A stretch of DNA of 64,000 bases from Calocera cornea HHB12733. Lineage: Eukaryota; Basidiomycota; Dacrymycetes; Dacrymycetales; Dacrymycetaceae. The notes beneath the pieces were generated by a model. The model saw only the letters and a program-made list of their open reading frames with translations. It had not been told where the DNA came from and made no database searches. Of this stretch, positions 58,588-64,000 are shown piece after piece (position 1 is the first letter of the stretch; every line of letters starts with the position of its first letter). Location: assembly GCA_001632435.1 (NCBI GenBank), contig KV423915.1, positions 278,966-342,965 on the forward strand, written 5' to 3'. The translations under genes and the position numbers were made by a program.

Positions 58588-60760
58588 TCACTCCCCGTTG
58601 AGCCTCTCCATGTAGAGCATCGTCGGCTGCTGCACCGCGCCTCCTTCCCCGGCGAGAGTCCTCTGGTAGACCTGCTCGAGGAACGACTGCCCGCCCTGGT
58701 TCGCGAGCCATATGTTTGCTTTGGGACGGCGGAGGGACAGGTCGTTGGAGATGGCCCACTCTCCCGAATCTCGCTGCTCTTCGGCGACTTGGGGGCAATG
58801 TGGCTGTTCGAGGGCGCCAACGCTGGGGAGGAACAGCATCATACTGCAGGAAAAGACAATGAGACTGCGTGTGGAGGAAAGAGGAGAAGGCAAACCGAGA
58901 GCTTGTGACGCTTATGAGGGAAAAGCTGAAGTTCACCCCGAAGAGCATGAGGGTGGGACTAGGGGAGAATCGCCACAGCAACACGACAAAAATTCTCGCG
59001 CACAAGGTACTCTGCAAACGCTCGCTCCGTACAGTCATTGATCATGGATAGCTAAAACGTGCTTACAGTGTGATAGATAATCCCTGTTGAAATATGCTCA
59101 GCAAGCAGCAGGACTTGGAGGATAGTCAGCGTTCCGCGTACCATCGCTAATGATAGCCACCCGCAGGGGCACCCCTCGCGAATGCCAATGTTCCCAGGTT
59201 TTATAGGTCACTAGACACCACAGGAAAGACTCGTACAATGTCTGAGGTCTGAATAAGCCTGGTCGGGTCCGGCAGTAGCAAAGTGGCCTCGCACCGCAGG
59301 AAGCCACAACATCCAAGCGCCATCCCATCGGGTAGCAAGACAGAGCTGGAACTGGGGAATGGGCGTATAGGCAACCGTTGCTGCAGCCAGCTGGTCAGTG
59401 CCTTCCTCTACCAACAAAGTTAGGACGAACGGTATATAAGTCCACCTTCCCGGATTTCCAAGAATACAGACGTGGCATACGCAAGTACGAAGAATGTCGT
59501 CATTATGAGGAAGAAGTCTCGACGTCGACCATAGAGGGCATGCAGCCGTAACGACACCACCACTGAGGGGAATTTTTTAGTCATTAGGGTTGTGTGAGGT
59601 TGGCAGACCGACCGTTGACGAGGGCAAGAACAGCCGACTGGTAGTACGTGATCACTATGAAGGACATGAGTCGATAGGCCTCTTGAGCGATTAGATCGTA
59701 CATCTAGCCATTCCTTGACAGCTATAGCACGAGCTCAGCGATTCTCCGTTAGGAAAAGAAGTGGACGCATACTACTGTAAAAGAAAGTTAGCGAACCTTC
59801 CTGGAACCTGCGGTGGCACGAAATAACGTACAGCCGTGCTCAAGGTGGGCGTTAACCCCAAGACACTTACGATATCAGAGCTGAGCTCTCATCATTAGCC
59901 GGGCCTTGGCAAGTGTGTCTGGAATCCCTCACGTGACAACTGGTGGCACTCTGTCGGGCCACGACCGATGTTAGTACTCCATGAGGTACTAGGCTACACC
60001 AACGAGACCTACGTGTATCGTGTCTATGTCTGGTCAGAGCTAGTACAGTGAAACCCAGAGCAGATGCCTTACAATCAGGAACAAAATTTTCACTATCGAC
60101 CAGTTGGCCGGCCATACCACTGAGACTTCATGTGGCATAGTCAATGCTATGAGTTGTTTGTATAAGTAGGCATACAGAGAGCGTCAGTGTTCCACGCACC
60201 AAGATCGAAGAGAAGAACAGTATATCCGGCTACGGAGAGATAACGGCTAATGAACACCTGTTGCAACACTTCAGCTTCTGGTCCGAACAGCGCCGACGAA
60301 TAGTTGGATGGCGAGAGGTTGGACATGGAACTTATTCAGGGAAAGAGCAAAGTGCCGGGTGGCTTCACACAGCGACCACAGATACATTATAAATACAGGG
60401 GCCCGAGTACTAAACACCCGTCCGACAACCTGGGTTCGTAAAAGGACAAAACTCTAAGGGAATATAGATGCCCCTCACAGCGTTCCAATCGGAAGGGCAT
60501 GCACGTAAAGGGTTCACAAGAACCCGCTGCCTTGTAGCTCAGGGCCTCATCTTTGATTCAGGTGCGAAGATGGCATTTATGCGATGGTCGACATACGTGT
60601 ATAGAGCGCCATGCATGATCTCGCACGCCCAAAGCTATGTATCGTGTAGACGTATCTGCTGGGTACAAGGCGCCCTCGATAGATGTAACAGACAGCATCG
60701 CCAGCTCACATCACGAAGCCAGTCTTTCGCCACCCTGGAACACACAAGTCCACAGTCCCC
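58130..60760. repeat. Segmental duplication, unit 2 (pairs with about 38410-41060)
   Basis: Colinear with unit 1 and in the same orientation, about 19.7 kb away. Covers about 450 bp of 3' flank, the whole membrane-protein gene and about 430 bp of 5' flank. Confidence 0.75.
58588..60326 (-). CDS. DUF6533-like seven-helix membrane protein, copy 2
   Basis: Starts at 60326. Early exons (complement): 60200-60326, 60073-60146, 60013-60023, 59933-59950, 59832-59865, 59773-59774, 59702-59721, 59613-59654, then an exon from about 59562, and the last exon ending at 58588. The readable product matches copy 1: FISRYLSVAGYTVLLFDLAL, VSVVWPANWSIVKILFLITR, YTVPPVVTVLGLTPTLSTAY, VVVSLRLHALYGRRRDFFLI, PQFQLCLATRWDGAWMLWLP, VVLLWRFSPSPTLMLFGVNF and the tail RPKANIWLANQGGQSFLEQV. 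The donor after EIREGGL reads ATATAC where copy 1 has GTATCC, so this intron may not splice and the copy may be truncated. Function of the family is unknown. Confidence 0.6.
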
Positions 60761-61206
60761 GCTTCATGGATGAGTACGATGTCCTTGGCTGTGTTGGCTT
60801 CGGGGAAAGAGGGGGCAGTAAGAGAACGGGGTTGGCTGGTGCACACCCGCGCGGGTCGCACGAATGTCCGGGCGCCGCATGTTAGTAGCCCTAAAGGTCC
60901 TTGCGCACGAGCTCGCTAGCTACCAACAGGCTGACTACCTCAGGCTTGATGTGCTTACTCGAGTACCTACAGTGTTTTGTTGGCACCCGATGATTGACCT
61001 TGATGCAGATAGAATTCCTAACTTTTGTGATGCTTGCACAATCAGAATTTGACGATACAGCACAGCTCTCCCACGCAACTGTCCGAGTACTCTATATTTA
61101 TGTGTCCCAGGTTCCCGGGCCTCCACCTCCTCAACCGATCTTCATTTGCTGGAGAGATAGACGTGTTCCGCGCTCGATCTGTGAGAAGGAAGGAGTAGAA
61201 CGAGTG
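60327..61206. other. Upstream region of DUF6533 copy 2 and retroelement flank
   Basis: A TATAAATA element at 60389-60396 lies about 65 bp upstream of the membrane-protein ATG (minus-strand gene). The region up to about 60760 is duplicated upstream of copy 1. The rest adjoins or may belong to the copia LTR. Confidence 0.45.
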
Positions 61207-61370
61207 TGTTGAGCGCAGGTTATGGTAAGAGTCAAGATACGTGAATTGACAAAACAGACGCGTCGTGCTACGGACATAGGGTGAGTGGCTGTGCGTACTA
61301 CCCGCCTGAGGGGTAGTCAGCACAGCCTCTGGGGCAGTCTTGTGGCCTCGCTCCGTTGTCTATACTAACA
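61207..61370 (-). repeat. Probable 3' LTR (or its start) of the copia element
   Basis: Just downstream of the pol stop the minus strand has a purine-rich tract TTGAGGGGGAG followed directly by TGTTAGTATAGAC, the expected polypurine tract and LTR start. A candidate LTR end is ...GCTCAACA at 61207, giving TGTT...AACA ends. The inner end is uncertain because the 5' LTR lies outside the window; the true LTR may extend to or past the TATA-like AAATATAG near 61090. Confidence 0.5.
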
Positions 61371-61377
61371 CTCCCCC

Positions 61378-64000
61378 TCAAGGCTGCACCAGTCCAAGGT
61401 CTAGGGCAAAACCTTTGAACTTGTGCCTGCTAAGAGCTTTGGTTAACACATCAGCAACCATTTCAGAAGTAGGACAATATTGAAGAATGAGTGTCTTGTC
61501 TTCAACTTTATCCCGGATAAAGTGATGTTGAATATCAATGTGCTTCGTCCTTGCATGGAATTGCTGGTCTTGAGAGAGTGCAATAGCTGCTTGGTTGTCA
61601 CAGTAAAGAGTGGAAGGATTGGTCTGTTGAAAACCAAGGTCGGATAATAATTGTCGGAGCCAAACCAGTTGGCGTGTGGCGACGTTTGCTGCAGTGTATT
61701 CTGCTTCACAGGTGGAAAGAGCAGTGAGAGTCTGCTTCTTAGACATCCAGCAGATAGCACCACCAGCTAAGAGAAACACATTTCCAGATATGGATTTGCG
61801 GTCCACAGGATTGGATCCCCAATCAGCATCCGTGAATCCCACAAATGTGGTTCCAAAGTCGCTTGGTCCTCCATATACAAGAGAGTAGTGCCGGGTACCA
61901 GAGAGATAGCGCATCACATGTTTGATAGCAGTCCAGTGTGTAGCTGAGGGATTGGCAGTGAACTGGCTGAGTGTCTGAACAGCGTATGCAATGTCTGGTC
62001 TTGTTCCAATGGCCGCATACATGAGAGATCCAATAGCCACTGCATATTGATGTTGGTCAACTGCTGTGCTTGTGTTCTTCTCGAGTTTGACGTTCACGTC
62101 AAGCGGGGTTGAAACAGGATTGGCATTCTCCATCCGGAAGCGCTTCAGTATTGTGTCAATATAGCTGCTTTGGGATAGAGCTGTACTCCCATCGGGGTTG
62201 TGGGTTATCCTGATGCCCACAATGTAGCGTGGTATGCCCAAGTCTTTCACATTGAACTCTTGTTTCAATGCTTCTTTCACTTTGGTCATCTCACGCATGT
62301 CACTTGTTGCAATGAGAAAGTCGTCGACCCATACAGTGAGGATAGCAAGTCGTTGTCCAATTCTTCGGACATAGACACATGATTCCACTTCAGATCTGTG
62401 GAAGCCAAGTCTGGTGAGAGTGTTGTGCAGCTTCTTGTTCCAGATGCGTCCAGCTTGCTTCAGCCCATATAAGCCTTTCTTGAGTAGGTAGACCCGGTTC
62501 GTCCCATCATCATAGCCTGGTGCTTGATGCATGTAGATCTCTTCATCTAGGTCTCCATTGAGGTATGCTCCGGTGACATCCATCTGTCCCAGATGCAGTT
62601 TCTGTTGCGTGGCTAGCGCAATGATTGTGCGAAGTGATTCCAGTCGCATCACTGGTGCATATGTCTGAACATAGTCGATGCCGGGTTTCTGCGCAAATCC
62701 TTGAGCTACAAGTCGTCCCTTGTGCTTGATCACTTTGCCATGTTCATCATACTTGCGTGCAAAGACCCATCGGCAGCCAATTGCTTTCCGGTCTGCTGGA
62801 AGCTCTGCCATGGTCCACGTCCCCTTTGCTTCGAGTTGGTTCATCTCCTCGTCAATGGCTTTCTTCCATTCCGGCCACTCTGGTGTGTCCTTTGCTTCCT
62901 CTATTGTGCTTGGCACATTGTCCTCTGCAGCCATGAAGCAGTACTCCAGTGCATCATCAATGTGTTGCGCCTGGTTGCTTTGGTTCTGTCTGGGGCGGTA
63001 GCCAGCCATGGTGCGATAATCCACTTCACGTCGAGTGGTTCTCACTGGTCGAGTGGTTGGCTCTGGAGCAGGTTCAGGTGAGTTGGCACGGGTGCTAGCC
63101 GGAGGTGTTGTGAGCGGAGATTGCAGGTCGGGTGTTTCCTTGGAACTCTCTTCCGGGATCACCATGCTTTTCACCGTGGTTGGCGGAATAGTGACTCCCC
63201 CTGTCTCCCCCTCGAGCTGCAGATTCCGCAAGAGTGTGTTCTTGTTGATGTGTTCTGCAGTGGGTAACTGTGGGTGACTGTCCGCAAAGATGTAGTTGCG
63301 TGACATCTTCAGTTGATTGGTCTTCTTGTCATAGTACTTGATTGCCTTTGGTCCGTCAACAAAGCCCACAAAGATGTGTAAGTGTGACTTTGGTGCTAGC
63401 TTGGAGCGATCCACCCCTTGTTGCAGTATCCACACATCACTCCCAAACTCTCGGAGGTGTGAGACATCTGCTTTCTTGCCGGTCCATGCTTCATGCGGGG
63501 TCTTTCCTTTCAGGGCACTGGTTGGGCTCCTGTTCCGGATGTACGCTGCATATGCAACTGCCTCAGCCCATAGGGCTGTAGGTAGCTTCTTCGCAATGAG
63601 CATTGCTCGTGCAAGTTCAATGAGGGTGCGGTTGAATCGCTCTGCTATGCCATTCTGTTGTGGCGAGTACGGTGCTGTGGTCTGGAGCTCGATGCCTTGG
63701 CTATGGAGCCAGTTCTTCACAGTCTTGTTGATGTATTCACGTCCATTGTCACAGTGTAGCTTCTTTGGCCGCATGTCATGCTGGCGCTCGAGCCATGTCA
63801 GGTATGTGCGAACGTGAGTTTTGGTCTGCGACTTGTCTCTCATAAAGAGGACGGTTGTCCGCCGGGTTGCATCATCCGTGAATGAGATGTAGTAGCGTGA
63901 GTTTCCCAGTGACGGGATTCGAGCAGGTCCCCACACATCACTGAATGTGAGTTCTCCTGGGATAGTGCTTCGATCTGGTGTCTCCTTTGGGAATGGTTGT
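61378..64000 (-). mobile_element. Ty1/copia retrotransposon pol (integrase, reverse transcriptase, RNase H), truncated by window
   Basis: One open frame from the window edge to the stop at 61378, at least 870 codons with no frameshift. Integrase: ELTFSDVWGPARIPSLGNSR, LHCDNGREYINK, TTAPYSPQQNGIAERFNRTL. Reverse transcriptase: WKKAIDEEMNQLEAKGTWTM, GQMDVTGAYLNGDLDEEIYM, and VWVDDFLI for the YVDD-type catalytic box. RNase H: YGGPSDFGTTFVGFTDADWG, TLTALSTCEAEYTAANVATR, LYCDNQAAIALSQDQQFHAR. Integrase before reverse transcriptase is the copia order. Gag, protease and the 5' LTR lie beyond 64000. The intact frame suggests a recent insertion. Confidence 0.95.

Noticed and set aside
59380..59440. 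Possible U12-type AT-AG intron in DUF6533 copy 2 (ATATAC donor, CCTAAC)
   Set aside because: Copy 1 has GTATCC at the same place and Agaricomycetes are not known to keep a minor spliceosome; a point mutation of the donor is simpler.

Overview
The window is nuclear DNA from a basidiomycete fungus, most likely an Agaricomycete and possibly a Polyporales-type genome. Evidence: GC-rich genes interrupted by many 40-75 bp introns with CTNAC-type branch points, a fungal-type U2 snRNA, a Ty1/copia element, and families expanded in Agaricomycetes (DUF6533-like seven-helix proteins, O-fucosyltransferase-like proteins, thioredoxin arrays). No species name can be supported from the sequence alone. Exon structures were built by hand from reading frame, splice signals and family conservation; most give clean multiples of three with conserved motifs across the junctions.

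Layout. 0-10 kb: a partial siroheme synthase (Met1 type), two small secreted-protein genes, a small hydrophilic protein, UDP-glucose 4-epimerase and a zinc-ribbon hypothetical. 10-15.5 kb: a gene-poor island with three secreted-peptide genes, one made of tandemly repeated phase-0 exons and two tiny Kex2-type precursors that arose by tandem duplication. 15.5-38 kb: a dense housekeeping block: Mau2/Scc4 cohesin loader, zinc alcohol dehydrogenase, two lineage-restricted hypotheticals, enolase, a GDP-fucose O-fucosyltransferase-like protein, a class-V aminotransferase of the MoCo-sulfurase group, prefoldin subunit 6, mitochondrial ribosomal protein S17, the SNARE Vti1 and the Hog1 MAP kinase. 38.8-46.9 kb: a DUF6533-like membrane protein, a parallel beta-helix protein with a lectin-like tail, an EBP sterol isomerase and a second alcohol dehydrogenase. 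47-51 kb: U2 snRNA, an intron-containing tRNA-Leu(CAA), Rrp1/Nop52 and a Sas4-like protein. 51.7-57.8 kb: five thioredoxin-family copies, two without the first active-site cysteine, one of those a pseudogene. 58-60.8 kb: a second copy of the DUF6533-like gene with its flanks, a segmental duplicate of 38.4-41 kb. 61.2-64 kb: the 3' part of a copia retrotransposon, cut by the window edge.

The most novel material is (i) the secreted-peptide genes at 2-4 and 10.6-14.3 kb, (ii) a palindromic GCATATATGC-like motif that recurs inside introns, together with an excess of GTGCG donors, and (iii) an apparent two-base micro-exon shared by the two DUF6533-like paralogues, each of which also carries its own splice-site lesion.
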